Assembly: GCA_964428955.1 (NCBI GenBank)
Contig: CAYSAD010000002.1
Span: 86,314 to 150,313, forward strand
Length of the DNA stretch: 64,000 bases
From: CAYSAD01 sp964428955
Lineage (GTDB): Bacteria > Patescibacteriota > Saccharimonadia > Saccharimonadales > Saccharimonadaceae
Direction: 5' to 3'
The translations under genes were made by a program, and so were the position numbers. A model generated the notes under the pieces. That model was given only the letters and a program-made list of their open reading frames with translations. It ran no database searches and was not told the DNA's origin. Each line of letters begins with the position of its first letter. Positions within the stretch are counted from its first letter, which is position 1. This document shows positions 25,769 to 35,300 of the stretch, one piece after another.

Positions 25769-26953
25769 CTAGCTAGCGTACGCGGTCAGCGTCACTTTCA
25801 GTGTCTTCGTCTTGCCGTCGCGGATAATCGTCAACTCAATCGTATCACCTGGCTGATATTCACCAACCAGAGTCGAGACACTGCCTTTCGTACCGACATC
25901 GACACCGTTGACCTTGGTAACGATGTCTTTGTTACGGATGCCAGCGTTGTCGGCGGGTGAGCCCTTGGCAATTGGTGATGAGCTACCTTGATTAGACACG
26001 TAGGCACCTTGCTTGACTGGTAAATCATACGTTGAGGCGACTTCCGGCGTAATAGTCAGGTAACGAATACCGATGTAAGCACGCTGCAATTTGCCAGTCG
26101 TTAGTACTGATTTAATGACACCTTTTGTCGAACTGATGGGGATGACAAAGCCAACATTACTGGCATCTGAAGCGATGGCGGTATTGATGCCGACGACTTG
26201 ACCGGCCATATTGACCAGTGGACCACCCGAATTGCCAGGATTAATAGCCGCATCTGTTTGGATGAGATCACTCAATTCTTCGCTTGCGCCATTCTCCGTA
26301 CCATCCAAACTGGCCGTGACCGACCGGCCCGTACCAGAAACGATGCCACTAGTAACGGTATTCTGATATTGACCCAGGGCGTTACCGATGGCAACGACTT
26401 GTTGGCCGATACGAACAGTTTTGGAATCACCCAATTCGGCAGCTTTGAGATTCGAGACGTTATCAATCTTCAAAAAGGCGATGTCATTCAACGGATCACG
26501 ACCGACCACTTTGACATCATTATAGGTTTCACCATTAGCGCCAACCACGGTCACAGTATTCGCACCGTCAACGACGTGTTTGTTAGTCAGGACATAACCA
26601 TCTTTACTAACGATAATGCCCGTACCGGCGCCAGCTTGTTCGACCGGGCCATAAAACGATGACGATGACACGCTCTTGGTTAGAATCGAGACCACGCTCG
26701 GCGAGACCTTATCAGCCACCGCGGCGATATTTTCTTCGCCTGGCGAGACTTCCTGATTGCCATCACGGCCATTATTCGAAAGCTGCGTAATCGGATTCTC
26801 GTCACGCAAAATGCCTGCGACATAACTGCCAGCGATGCCCGCTCCGAAACATAGTAGTACCAATGCAACCGTACCGATAATAGCGGCCGGTACCCATTTT
26901 CGTGATCGTCGCACTTTAGGCATGTCGGTTGTCTTGGATGTATCATGTTCCAT
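25769..26953 (-). CDS. HtrA/DegP-like trypsin-type serine protease with PDZ domain
   Basis: 394 residues: cytoplasmic tail, one TM segment (about 20-48), an acidic linker, then the protease domain with catalytic His (LTNKHVVDGA), Asp (DPLNDIAFLKI) and Ser (NPGNSGGPLV), and one C-terminal PDZ domain (about 300-390; IRNKDIVTKVNGVDVG). A membrane-bound envelope quality-control protease. SD GGAGG lies 5 nt before ATG. Confidence 0.94.
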   Translation of the reverse strand: MEHDTSKTTDMPKVRRSRKWVPAAIIGTVALVLLCFGAGIAGSYVAGILRDENPITQLSNNGRDGNQEVSPGEENIAAVADKVSPSVVSILTKSVSSSSFYGPVEQAGAGTGIIVSKDGYVLTNKHVVDGANTVTVVGANGETYNDVKVVGRDPLNDIAFLKIDNVSNLKAAELGDSKTVRIGQQVVAIGNALGQYQNTVTSGIVSGTGRSVTASLDGTENGASEELSDLIQTDAAINPGNSGGPLVNMAGQVVGINTAIASDASNVGFVIPISSTKGVIKSVLTTGKLQRAYIGIRYLTITPEVASTYDLPVKQGAYVSNQGSSSPIAKGSPADNAGIRNKDIVTKVNGVDVGTKGSVSTLVGEYQPGDTIELTIIRDGKTKTLKVTLTAYAS

Positions 26954-26981
26954 AAGTTTCCTCCAGTGTAGCGACTAAAAC

Positions 26982-27758
26982 TTAATGTAAGCTGTTAGTC
27001 GGATTATTAAACAATATCAGTAGGATTGCCAAAATACTAAGACTAAACAGCAACGGCAACATGACGTCGTTGGTCCGAATCTTCTCGTGCTTCACGAAAC
27101 TAGCATACGCCCGCTCTGCGAGAAAGCCGAAGAGCAACGCAATGATGGCAGTACTCGGTAGCTGTAAACCATCGGTCAACCGATAGGCTATTGTCCAGTG
27201 GTAAGTCAGCCAGCCAAGTTCGGCAAAGAAGAAACCCCACGCCAAACTCAAGAATGACACGTGCGCCTGTTGGTCGTACGCCACCAATATATGACGAGCG
27301 GCACTATAGCCGATAATCCAGAATAAAATAGCCACGAGTGAGACATACCAATCGTACGAAACCAAGCTAACCGCCGCGACACCGACAAAGATCGCGATAG
27401 CCGCCTGTGCAACCATATAGGCTCGTTTCGAGCGCGGTTTCAAGAGAAGTAGCCAGATAATATAGAGTAGTGTAATAACCGCTTGGCTAATCCACTCGCC
27501 ACTGGCGCTGGTCAGCAAAACCACGAAACCAAGACTCACGATCAGATCGACCATATTCGACTGAACATGCGCGAACCAAAAACGTGGGCGCACCGCTAAC
27601 ACTCGCCACTTACTGAGTAATACCAGGCCGAAGGCTGGCAACGGTGATTCGATGGCAATCACCACGCCAAAAATCGCGAGTGCCAGAAGGACGTTCAATA
27701 AGATATAAGCTGCTTCACTCAAAAAAGATCGGCGTTTAGAACTTTTTAAAAACTCCAT
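26982..27758 (-). CDS. Polytopic membrane protein, unknown function
   Basis: 258 residues with about eight predicted membrane helices and short loops; few charged residues and no catalytic motif recognised. An extended -10 (TGG + TATACT) ends 10 nt before ATG, so it has its own promoter, and htrA follows by 28 nt. May be transcribed with htrA. No family assigned. Confidence 0.75.
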   Translation of the reverse strand: MEFLKSSKRRSFLSEAAYILLNVLLALAIFGVVIAIESPLPAFGLVLLSKWRVLAVRPRFWFAHVQSNMVDLIVSLGFVVLLTSASGEWISQAVITLLYIIWLLLLKPRSKRAYMVAQAAIAIFVGVAAVSLVSYDWYVSLVAILFWIIGYSAARHILVAYDQQAHVSFLSLAWGFFFAELGWLTYHWTIAYRLTDGLQLPSTAIIALLFGFLAERAYASFVKHEKIRTNDVMLPLLFSLSILAILLILFNNPTNSLH

Positions 27759-27768
27759 GTTATTTTTT

Positions 27769-27777
27769 AGTATACCA
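27769..27777 (-). promoter_or_regulatory. Extended -10 promoter of the 258-aa membrane protein gene
   Basis: TGG + TATACT on the minus strand, 10 nt before the ATG at 27758; predicted leader about 3 nt. Confidence 0.5.
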
Positions 27778-27856
27778 TTTCAAGGCGTGCGACGCGAGGA
27801 ACTACCGGCAACTAAAATTTTTACTCATATAACCAAAGCGTGTATAGTGAGAAGCA

Positions 27857-28456
27857 GTGCAGGCATCCTATCTCCAGCGACACCCCCTCATAAAAGACGT
27901 TAGCAGCGTTATTATTTTTGTACTACTGGTGGTAGCTGGTACGTTATTGATAAATAGTTTTATTTTTCGCAGCTTCAACGTCGAAGGACCAAGTATGGAA
28001 AACACACTCCATACCGGTGATCGACTAATCGTTAATCGTGTTCCGGTGACAATGGCGCACCTCGAAAATAAAAGTTACATACCTGAGCGCGGCCAGGTCA
28101 TCGTTTTCAAGAATCCAAGTTTTGAAACCGGCCTGGGCGATGAGTATATCGTCAAACGCGTCATCGCGTTCGCTGGTGAGCGCGTCACCTTAAAGGACGG
28201 CCACTATGTCGTCTACAACGACACCCATCCAGCTGGCTTCAACCCTGACGACGACAACCATGGCGAGCCAGGTACACCAACCAGCGGTAGTGTCGATACG
28301 GTCGTTCCACAAGGCACCTTGTTCGTCTCCGGTGACCATCGCCAAGGTAATTATTCATACGACTCGCGTAATGGCCTCGGCACGATTCCTTACTACGATG
28401 TCGTCGGCCCGGTCAGTCTGCGGATTTTCCCGTTCAACAAGATTCGCGGCTTCTAG
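27857..28456 (+). CDS. lepB: Signal peptidase I
   Basis: 199 residues: one N-terminal TM (about 14-38), catalytic Ser in GPSMENTLHTGD, catalytic Lys in YIVKRVIAFAGERV, and the conserved GDHRQGNYSYDSRNGLGTI. Cleaves Sec signal peptides. The start is GTG 27857, 8 nt after TATAGT (27843-27848), another near-leaderless case. Confidence 0.94.
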   Translation: MQASYLQRHPLIKDVSSVIIFVLLVVAGTLLINSFIFRSFNVEGPSMENTLHTGDRLIVNRVPVTMAHLENKSYIPERGQVIVFKNPSFETGLGDEYIVKRVIAFAGERVTLKDGHYVVYNDTHPAGFNPDDDNHGEPGTPTSGSVDTVVPQGTLFVSGDHRQGNYSYDSRNGLGTIPYYDVVGPVSLRIFPFNKIRGF

Positions 28457-28459
28457 AGC

Positions 28460-29338
28460 TTACTTATCGAGCAGTTGTCTGATGCGTTCCAATTCTTTGG
28501 CATCTTTAAATGAAATGACGATCTGGCCTTTGCCGGTCTGTGAAGCACTAATACGCACCGGCGCATGAAAACGTTGTGCTAAGCGGTCTGTTATATCATT
28601 GTAAGTCTTAGATTGCGCGACTGACAGCGAGACGTGCGGCTGCTTCAATGACGCCATATATTGTTCAATCCGACGGGCACTCCACTCTTCGGCGATAATT
28701 TTCGGCAGTATAGCTTTGATAGCGCTTGATTCCGCACCGATAAGTGGACGCGCTTGACCTTCACTTAGTTTTCCTTCGAGCATGGCTTGTTTGACATCTG
28801 TCGGAAGCCGTAATAAACGCAAGGTGTTACTAATAGCGCTGACTGATTTTCCACCGACGCGTTGACCGATTTGATCGAGCGTCAGATTGAATTGGTCACG
28901 TAATTTCTGGTAAGCTGTGGCGGTTTCTATTGGGTTAAGGTCGCGCCGCTGAATGTTCTCGATAAGTGACACTTCCAATTTATGTTGACCACTCAGCGTG
29001 CGGACTATTGCCGGCAGCTCGCTGAGATTTGCTAATTTGGCTGCCCGAAAACGTCGCTCACCAGCCACAATCATAAATTTGCTCCCCTTAGGTGTGACGA
29101 CAATTGGCTGCAAAATGCCGTGCTCGGTAATTGATGCGGCTAACTCGGCCAATGCCGGTTCGTCAAAATGACGACGCGGCTGATCAGGGTCAGCCTGAAT
29201 GTCACTAAGTTTGATAGAACGCAAGTCACTGATTTTTTCATCTTGCTTGGCTGTCGGATCAAATGATTCATCGAAAAGATCGCTCGGTATCAGAGAATCA
29301 AAGCTACGGCCCAACCCTTTTTTCAGTTTAGCCGACAC
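28460..29338 (-). CDS. parB: Chromosome partitioning protein ParB
   Basis: 292 residues: N-terminal CTPase/ParB domain with QADPDQPRRHFDE and GERRFRAAKLANLSELPAIVR, the ENIQRRDLNPIETA box, a central HTH (about 155-180, LDQIGQRVGGKSVSAISNTLRLL), and a C-terminal dimerisation domain. Binds parS sites; none was recognised in this window. Overlaps parA by 11 nt. Confidence 0.94.
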   Translation of the reverse strand: MSAKLKKGLGRSFDSLIPSDLFDESFDPTAKQDEKISDLRSIKLSDIQADPDQPRRHFDEPALAELAASITEHGILQPIVVTPKGSKFMIVAGERRFRAAKLANLSELPAIVRTLSGQHKLEVSLIENIQRRDLNPIETATAYQKLRDQFNLTLDQIGQRVGGKSVSAISNTLRLLRLPTDVKQAMLEGKLSEGQARPLIGAESSAIKAILPKIIAEEWSARRIEQYMASLKQPHVSLSVAQSKTYNDITDRLAQRFHAPVRISASQTGKGQIVISFKDAKELERIRQLLDK

Positions 29339-30089
29339 GGTCCACTACCTCTTTGGCAACGGCTTTATAAGCCCGCGAACCTTTTGAAAAACGATCGTAC
29401 ACACCTACCGGCACACCGTGACTTGGCGCTTCGGCCAGGCGGATGTTACGCGGAATCGTGGTGTTAAACACCTTATCGGGAAAATGTTTCTTGATCTCTT
29501 CGAGTACTTGGTTGGAAAGTGTCGTGCGGCTATCCATCATCGTCGGTAATACGCCAAGCAGTTCTAAATTTGGATTCATATTTTTGCGAACCAATTTCAT
29601 AGTCTCAAGCAGCTGACCGAGACCTTCCAGCGCGTAAAATTCTGCTTGAACCGGCAGCAAAATGTGCTGTGCTGCAATCAGACCGTTGACCGTCAATAAA
29701 CTCAGACTTGGCGGACTATCGATAATGACATAATCGTAATCTTCCAGGCTGGCAATCGCGTCGCGCAGGCGCGTAAAACGGCGTTCGGCTTGGGCCAGTT
29801 CAACCTCAGTATTGGCTAGGTGTGGTGTGGCCGGTGCGATTGATAATTTCTTGTGCTTGGTCGGAATAATCACATCAATCAGCGGTGCACGGCCTAGCAT
29901 GACTTCGGTCATGGTCGCCTCAAGATTTTGCTTGTCAAAGCCTAGGCCGCTGGTCGCGTTTCCCTGCGGATCAAAGTCAATCAACAACGTGGTTTTACCG
30001 GCTTTCGCTAAGAAATAGGCAATATTAACGGCACTGGTCGTTTTACCCACACCACCCTTTTGATTTGTTACCGAAATCACTGTCGCCAC
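29328..30089 (-). CDS. parA: Chromosome partitioning ATPase ParA (Soj)
   Basis: 253 residues: deviant Walker A KGGVGKTTSAVNIA (about 10-23), Walker A' DFDPQGNATSGLG, Walker B YDYVIIDSPPSLSLLTVN. Moves ParB-parS complexes. The gene begins at a GTG or ATG near 30089 with GGGAATA upstream. Convergent-free, it sits upstream of parB as an operon. Confidence 0.95.
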   Translation of the reverse strand: MATVISVTNQKGGVGKTTSAVNIAYFLAKAGKTTLLIDFDPQGNATSGLGFDKQNLEATMTEVMLGRAPLIDVIIPTKHKKLSIAPATPHLANTEVELAQAERRFTRLRDAIASLEDYDYVIIDSPPSLSLLTVNGLIAAQHILLPVQAEFYALEGLGQLLETMKLVRKNMNPNLELLGVLPTMMDSRTTLSNQVLEEIKKHFPDKVFNTTIPRNIRLAEAPSHGVPVGVYDRFSKGSRAYKAVAKEVVDRVG

Positions 30090-30136
30090 GTGTTGATATT
30101 CCCTCTTATTCTTTTCCTATTGTAGCACGGAGTCCT

Positions 30137-30164
30137 TAAAAAAACCTCGCCATTTCGGCGAGGT
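30137..30164 (-). terminator. Terminator after rplU
   Basis: Stem ACCTCGCC (minus, 30164-30157) with GGCGAGGT (30151-30144), 5-nt loop, followed by a run of seven T (30143-30137). It separates rplU from parA. Confidence 0.85.
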
Positions 30165-30172
30165 CTTGCGAG

Positions 30173-30481
30173 CTACTTGATTGAGCTTATCTGGATTTTC
30201 GAGTACTTTTGGCGGTGTCCCATTTCTTTGTGAACACGTTTTTTACTCTTGTAGCGAATAACTCGTAGTTTGTTGCCTTTGACTTCCGCGTCAATGACGT
30301 TCGCTTTTACGGCCACACCTTTTACTAGCGGCGTTCCGACAGTGGTTTTATCACCATCGATAACCAGCATAGCGTCAAGAGTGAGCTCTTTTGTTCCATC
30401 CGGGAGGCGGTCCACCAGGAGGGTCTCTTTTTCGGCGACAATAAATTGTTTTCCGCCGATCTTAACGACTGCTTTTGTCAT
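30173..30481 (-). CDS. rplU: 50S ribosomal protein bL21
   Basis: 102 residues, standard bL21 (VVKIGGKQFIVAEKETLLVDRL; KANVIDAEVKGNKLRVIRYKSKKRVHKEMGHRQ). SD AAGGAA precedes ATG and the leader is about 28 nt from TGTTACAAT at 30524-30516. rpmA (bL27) is not adjacent, unlike in most bacteria. Confidence 0.95.
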   Translation of the reverse strand: MTKAVVKIGGKQFIVAEKETLLVDRLPDGTKELTLDAMLVIDGDKTTVGTPLVKGVAVKANVIDAEVKGNKLRVIRYKSKKRVHKEMGHRQKYSKIQISSIK

Positions 30482-30515
30482 ATGATTCCTTTATAGTTAT
30501 TAATCAATCTGTATG

Positions 30516-30524
30516 ATTGTAACA
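30516..30524 (-). promoter_or_regulatory. Extended -10 promoter of rplU
   Basis: TGTTACAAT on the minus strand, 34 nt upstream of ATG. The same 9-mer drives serS, prfB and rpsU leaderlessly; here it has a leader with an SD. It lies close to the galU stop codon. Confidence 0.6.
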
Positions 30525-30540
30525 GATAGAGGGTCTGTTT

Positions 30541-31356
30541 TCAAGCGCTGCCGCAGACGACATTATTGGCATTCAACCAACCGCTTGGACTACCACACTC
30601 CATATATCGACCCGTTACCGTGCCTACAACAATTTTACTACCTTCAGTTACATATGCATTGATCGCATCAGTAATTTCGAATTCGCCTCTTTTTGGATTA
30701 GCCGGAAGAGTGCGTGCAAATTCAAAAATAGCTTTATCAAAAATATAAAAACTTGCGTTTTGAAGATCTGTTGGTGCTTCGCCAGGCTTCGGCTTCTCAA
30801 CAATCCGAACAAAATTTCCATCTTGGTCCTTCTCGATACTACTATCAATGTTATCAATTGGCATTTTAACTCCGTAGAGCCCAGCCGAGAGATTCTTACT
30901 CGCCACAAGATCAATCAAATCTGCCGTATTTGAACCGTTATCATCGCGCAAGAAAAATTGATCACCCATAATCACAATCGCCGACTCATCTTCTGCAACG
31001 AACTCGCTCGCTATACCTACCGGCACACTCGTACCATAGCCGCCAGTACTTGGTTGCACGATAAAGTGAACCGACACGCCAGAAAGTGGCGCTACCAACG
31101 GGAGCTTATCCTCTTTTCCAGCACGCTTAAGGTAATCATTGAGTGGGATGTTGCTGCGGTAATAATTCTGAAGCTGCGTACTCTGCTCACCAACAATAAA
31201 GTAAATATCGATTATGCCAGCTTTTACTACATCTTGTACAATAAAATCAATCACGGGCCGCGTACCGATTGGTAGCATGCATTTTTCAATTGCTTTTGTA
31301 ATCGGAAGCATTCGCGTGCCCCACCCGGCGACCGGAATAATTGCTTTTGTAATCAT
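30541..31356 (-). CDS. galU: UTP--glucose-1-phosphate uridylyltransferase
   Basis: 271 residues: N-terminal nucleotidyltransferase signature PVAGWGTRMLPITKAIEKCMLPIG, then FIVQPSTGGYGTSVPVGIA, VIMGDQFFL and VEKPKPGEAP. Makes UDP-glucose for glycans. Codon use looks more A/T-rich than in neighbours (many AAA, ATT, TTT), hinting at different ancestry. TAAACT is 6 nt before ATG. Confidence 0.92.
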   Translation of the reverse strand: MITKAIIPVAGWGTRMLPITKAIEKCMLPIGTRPVIDFIVQDVVKAGIIDIYFIVGEQSTQLQNYYRSNIPLNDYLKRAGKEDKLPLVAPLSGVSVHFIVQPSTGGYGTSVPVGIASEFVAEDESAIVIMGDQFFLRDDNGSNTADLIDLVASKNLSAGLYGVKMPIDNIDSSIEKDQDGNFVRIVEKPKPGEAPTDLQNASFYIFDKAIFEFARTLPANPKRGEFEITDAINAYVTEGSKIVVGTVTGRYMECGSPSGWLNANNVVCGSA

Positions 31357-31368
31357 ATATTCAGTTTA

Positions 31369-32253
31369 CTAGATTTGGCCGCCACTATACAAACTGACAA
31401 TAACGACCGCAAAGACTGCCAATGAGGCGGCTTTATAGGCGCCGTGATGACGGTACCAGGTCTGTTGCAAACGCTTTGGTAGTCGTTTGCGGTACATTTG
31501 CGCCGCCAACGCGATCATTGCCACAAACATCAACAAGAAAACGCTAGTCAGCGTGGCTGGTGTGATGGTTTGTAGCCAGACACCGACTTTAGCGGCCGGG
31601 CTCATGGCGGCGGTTGAAGATTCAATGAATTTCGTTTGCGCTCCGGCAACGGTTGCGATTGCGGCTGGCCGGCCATATAACGCCACAACCAGGCTGGTTG
31701 GTTTACCATCGAGCGTACCGTCAACGACCGCGAAACCAACGTCGGTATAGGTTGGTTTCAGTACATTCGCCCGATGCGATGGTGACTGCAGCCAAGCGTC
31801 GACCAATGTCGAATCATTATGAAAGCCGCGTGCTAAATTCTCGCCGGCTTCCGAGTAGTTATAATTCACATCACCGAGCCATTTCCACGGTTGCGTACCA
31901 TCTGGTGCGTTGTGCGCCCAATATTGCTTAGCAAACATGTCTTTGGCTTTCAAAAAGGCGGCTTTCGAAAGACTTGCGTTCAGCGTCAGCGGCGTGTCGC
32001 CGTCGTGCTTGCGAGCTTGGTTGGTTGTTTGCAATAAGCCTTCCGGTGTGACGTTGGTGTTATCACCCAATATGCTTCCTGGCCGGAAACCACTACTGAC
32101 AAGCTGCAACACGAACACTACCACTAACACCGCTGCCAAACCGCGCCGCCGAATAAGATGCGGCCGATATTGGTTTTTTTTATGCGGAATAACCACCAGT
32201 TTGGCGTGGCGGGTGATTTTTTTTCTGAGACGTGTTTGTTTTTTGGTTTTCAC
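31369..32253 (-). CDS. CAP/SCP-domain (PR-1-like) membrane protein
   Basis: 294 residues: basic N-terminus (Lys/Arg-rich, 1-36), TM (about 37-58), an extracytoplasmic CAP domain (about 72-200) with the signatures AHNAPDGTQPW, SEAGENLARGF and WLQSPSHRANVL, then two C-terminal TM segments (about 225-290). Bacterial CAP proteins are exported and of mostly unknown function. The start is GTG 32253, 8 nt after TATACT (32267-32262). Likely a surface protein of the host-attached lifestyle (inference). Confidence 0.88.
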   Translation of the reverse strand: MKTKKQTRLRKKITRHAKLVVIPHKKNQYRPHLIRRRGLAAVLVVVFVLQLVSSGFRPGSILGDNTNVTPEGLLQTTNQARKHDGDTPLTLNASLSKAAFLKAKDMFAKQYWAHNAPDGTQPWKWLGDVNYNYSEAGENLARGFHNDSTLVDAWLQSPSHRANVLKPTYTDVGFAVVDGTLDGKPTSLVVALYGRPAAIATVAGAQTKFIESSTAAMSPAAKVGVWLQTITPATLTSVFLLMFVAMIALAAQMYRKRLPKRLQQTWYRHHGAYKAASLAVFAVVIVSLYSGGQI

Positions 32254-32261
32254 GTGCTATT

Positions 32262-32267
32262 AGTATA
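32262..32267 (-). promoter_or_regulatory. -10 element of the CAP-domain gene
   Basis: TATACT on the minus strand, 8 nt before a GTG start codon; supports a leaderless mRNA starting with GTG. Confidence 0.5.
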
Positions 32268-32280
32268 GGAAATAATCGCA

Positions 32281-32313
32281 AAAAAAGCGAGTACCGCTTT
32301 TTTTGCGGTACTC
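32281..32313 (-). terminator. Terminator after the Ig-like surface protein gene
   Basis: Nine-bp perfect stem GAGTACCGC/GCGGTACTC (minus, 32313-32305 and 32297-32289) around a 7-nt A loop, followed by GCTTTTTTTGCG. Confidence 0.85.
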
Positions 32314-32337
32314 TGTTTCTGTTCATGCCGAGTAAGC

Positions 32338-35300
32338 TTAGGCTTCGGCGTTCTCACCGCGGCGTCGTAGGAAGCCGGCGATCAGCCACCACAGTACGGC
32401 CAGTGCTGCTAGGATGAGTAACCACCAGTACCAAGCCAGGCCAAGAATCTTCCAGCCTGATTCAGACGCTTGCACGACTGGGCCGTTATTGGCATCTTTG
32501 TCAGTTTGCGTACCAAGGATGGCGGTGTCATCTTTACTAGTCTGCGCACCAAGTACACCAGTTGGCGATGTCGTACTTGCCGGTGTAGCAGCTGCAGAGC
32601 GAAGTGATGTTCGCGCACCATTCCCTGGGATAGTCGATCCGTTTGGTGCAATAAACGGTCCAACCGTTACTGTTCGCATTGCGGCTACATCGATTGGGTC
32701 GGTTGAATTACCATGTGCGTCAACAGCTGAAACACTAAAGTTGTAATTACCTTCCACTAGTGGACCATGGTAAATGTAGCGCCAGTCACCCGTCGTTGAG
32801 TCAATCGTTGGATTAGCGATCGCTACCCCGTTCAGGTATAGCGTAAATGTAGCTACATCACTAGGGTCAGCAATCGTGCCACCAATCGTAAATGACGAGT
32901 CGTTAGCCGTTGGCGTAGCTGGATTCAAGTATGAAATGGTTGGCGTAGCTGGCGCGGTGTTATCGACAGTAAAGCTAATGACTACTACCGACGTACCGAA
33001 AACACCTTCGTGGCCGGCTGAGTCTGCAACACCAAGGCGAACTTGGTACGCGCCATCCGTCAATTTCGTAGTATCAAGGAGTCGAGCAATAGTAGCATTC
33101 GTGCCGCTTACCGATGTCGAACCGCTAGTAGTCCACCCTCCGGCAACAGCAATACGGTCTGCATTATGCGAACCACCATCGCTTAAATCTACACTAGCAG
33201 GATAGAGTGACAAGTTGTAGTGGTCTAGGCTGGTATTATCAGTCAGCGATCCAGTAATATTAACCGTGCCACTTAGAATTGACGCTTGGCTGTCTAGGAT
33301 GGCAGTTGGCTGTGATACATCGTAGTTTACTGTATAAGCTGGCGTATACTGCGAACAGTTCCCCGCGGCATCACAAGCGGCGATTTCAATATAGTACGAA
33401 CCTTCACCAGCATTTGTATACGCTGTTCGTGTCGGAGTGGTCAATGTACTATCAGTGAATGCAGTTGCCTCAGTGTTGTGTGGTGTATTTGGAATGTTTG
33501 TCCAAGTCTTGTAAATGTAGTGATCGACAGGTTCAGTGCCACCATTGCTCCAACTTACTTGCATCTTGTTTGTCTCTGTATAGTCATTATCACCGATAGT
33601 CGCGTTCGATGGAACAGCTTTGACTGTAACGTTTGTAGGGATAGCTGGCGCCGTATTATCGATAGTGAAATCTTTAGTGAGGTAGGTTGCGTTTCCATTT
33701 GCATCACTTGCGGCAACCTTAACGTAGTAGTCTCCTTCGGCCAAACCAGAGGCGTCACAACTTGCCGTGTCGCCGCTGACGGCTGCACCGCACCAAGCGG
33801 ATGAGTGGCTGCCATCGGCATTGTATATGTGAACAACGGTGTTATCGATAGCCCGATTGTCTCCAGTGGCGTGGATCTGTATACTACCGATGTTGTCAAA
33901 GAGCTGGTTGTAGCTTCCGCTATTGAACCTGGCTGGATTCACGAAAGTGATAGCTGGGTCGTTACGGTGAATCGTGAAGTTGTAAGTCGTTGAGTTGCCA
34001 GCTATGTCGCTGACAATCATCTTGTAGTCACCGTTTTTGAGCCAGAATAGGCCAAAATATGTACCGGGTGCGTGGTAGGTCTGATGGAACGTGCTGCCAA
34101 CGCGGTAAATGTCCGTTTGCGAGTAGTTGTCATCTATTACGTGAACGTCGATGTTCGTGCTACCGTTGAATGTCTTATTGCTTGGGTCGGTGCCGTCGAT
34201 AGTAGCAACCGGGGCAGTTTTATCTACGGTCAGGTTGACACTATTGGCAAAACGAGAATTGCCGGCTTTGTCATAAGCAACGGCTTTGATAACGTAATCA
34301 CCATCAGGGATGTTGTTAGCATCATATGTAAACGTACCTGTAGTTGAATCGAAGTTGGCTAGTTGGCTATCGACTTCATAGCCACCGGCGTTCCATGGGT
34401 TATGAGCAACGTAAACGTTGACATGGTCAATATCGCTTAGGCTGTCGCTAGCAGTACCTTCAATAGTGAAGTCTCCCGTGTTGCTGTAAGAGCCATCGCT
34501 TGGCGCACTGATATGAACACTCGGCTTCGTGGTATCGATAGTAAAATGCTTCGTAACATACACTGGGTTACTAGCGTTGTCGTTCGCAGCAGCGATGACA
34601 TAGTAATCACCCTGGCTTAAACCGGACACATCACAGGTTGTTGTGTCGCCAGGCGTAAGAGGACAGTATTTTTCAGGTGTGCCGTCGGCCTTATATACAT
34701 GTAGTGATGTATTCTTGATGCCGCTAGCGTCACTGGCTGTAATAGCAAGGTTCGGACCGACAGCAAAATACTTGTTGTAGGTTGGGTCGTTAAATCTAGT
34801 TGGGTTTGTAAAACTGATGGTTGGCGAAATAGTATCGACAACTGGAAGCAGACTTGCAAAGACTTGCCCTGGCGTTGCCTCGTTGACAGTGTAAGGTTTA
34901 ACGATGATTGATGTCGTACCGCTGTCGTCGCTGATGGTAACGACGGCTTGATACGGTTCATCAGCAGAAGTCCAGACCCGACTACCATAATCCCAATAGT
35001 TACTATCAGTTGCGGCTACTGGCACAGAGAATGGTGTGCTGATTTCTTTATCTGGTTGGTTATCAATGAGGTTGAACAGATCTTGTTCACCAATATTTTT
35101 TACGATCGATGTGCCGTCGGCTTTTTGCAAGTCAACTGTTACCGCACTGACATTTTTAAAATCATGGGCGTGGAAACCGACGTTGAATCCAGTGTTATCG
35201 AGTGCGAAATAGCCGTTCGTAAGTGTCGGCGTAGGCGTCGTATCAACCAGCACACCCACGGTTGACCCGACATTATTGAGTGTAATGTTGGCGTTGTTTG

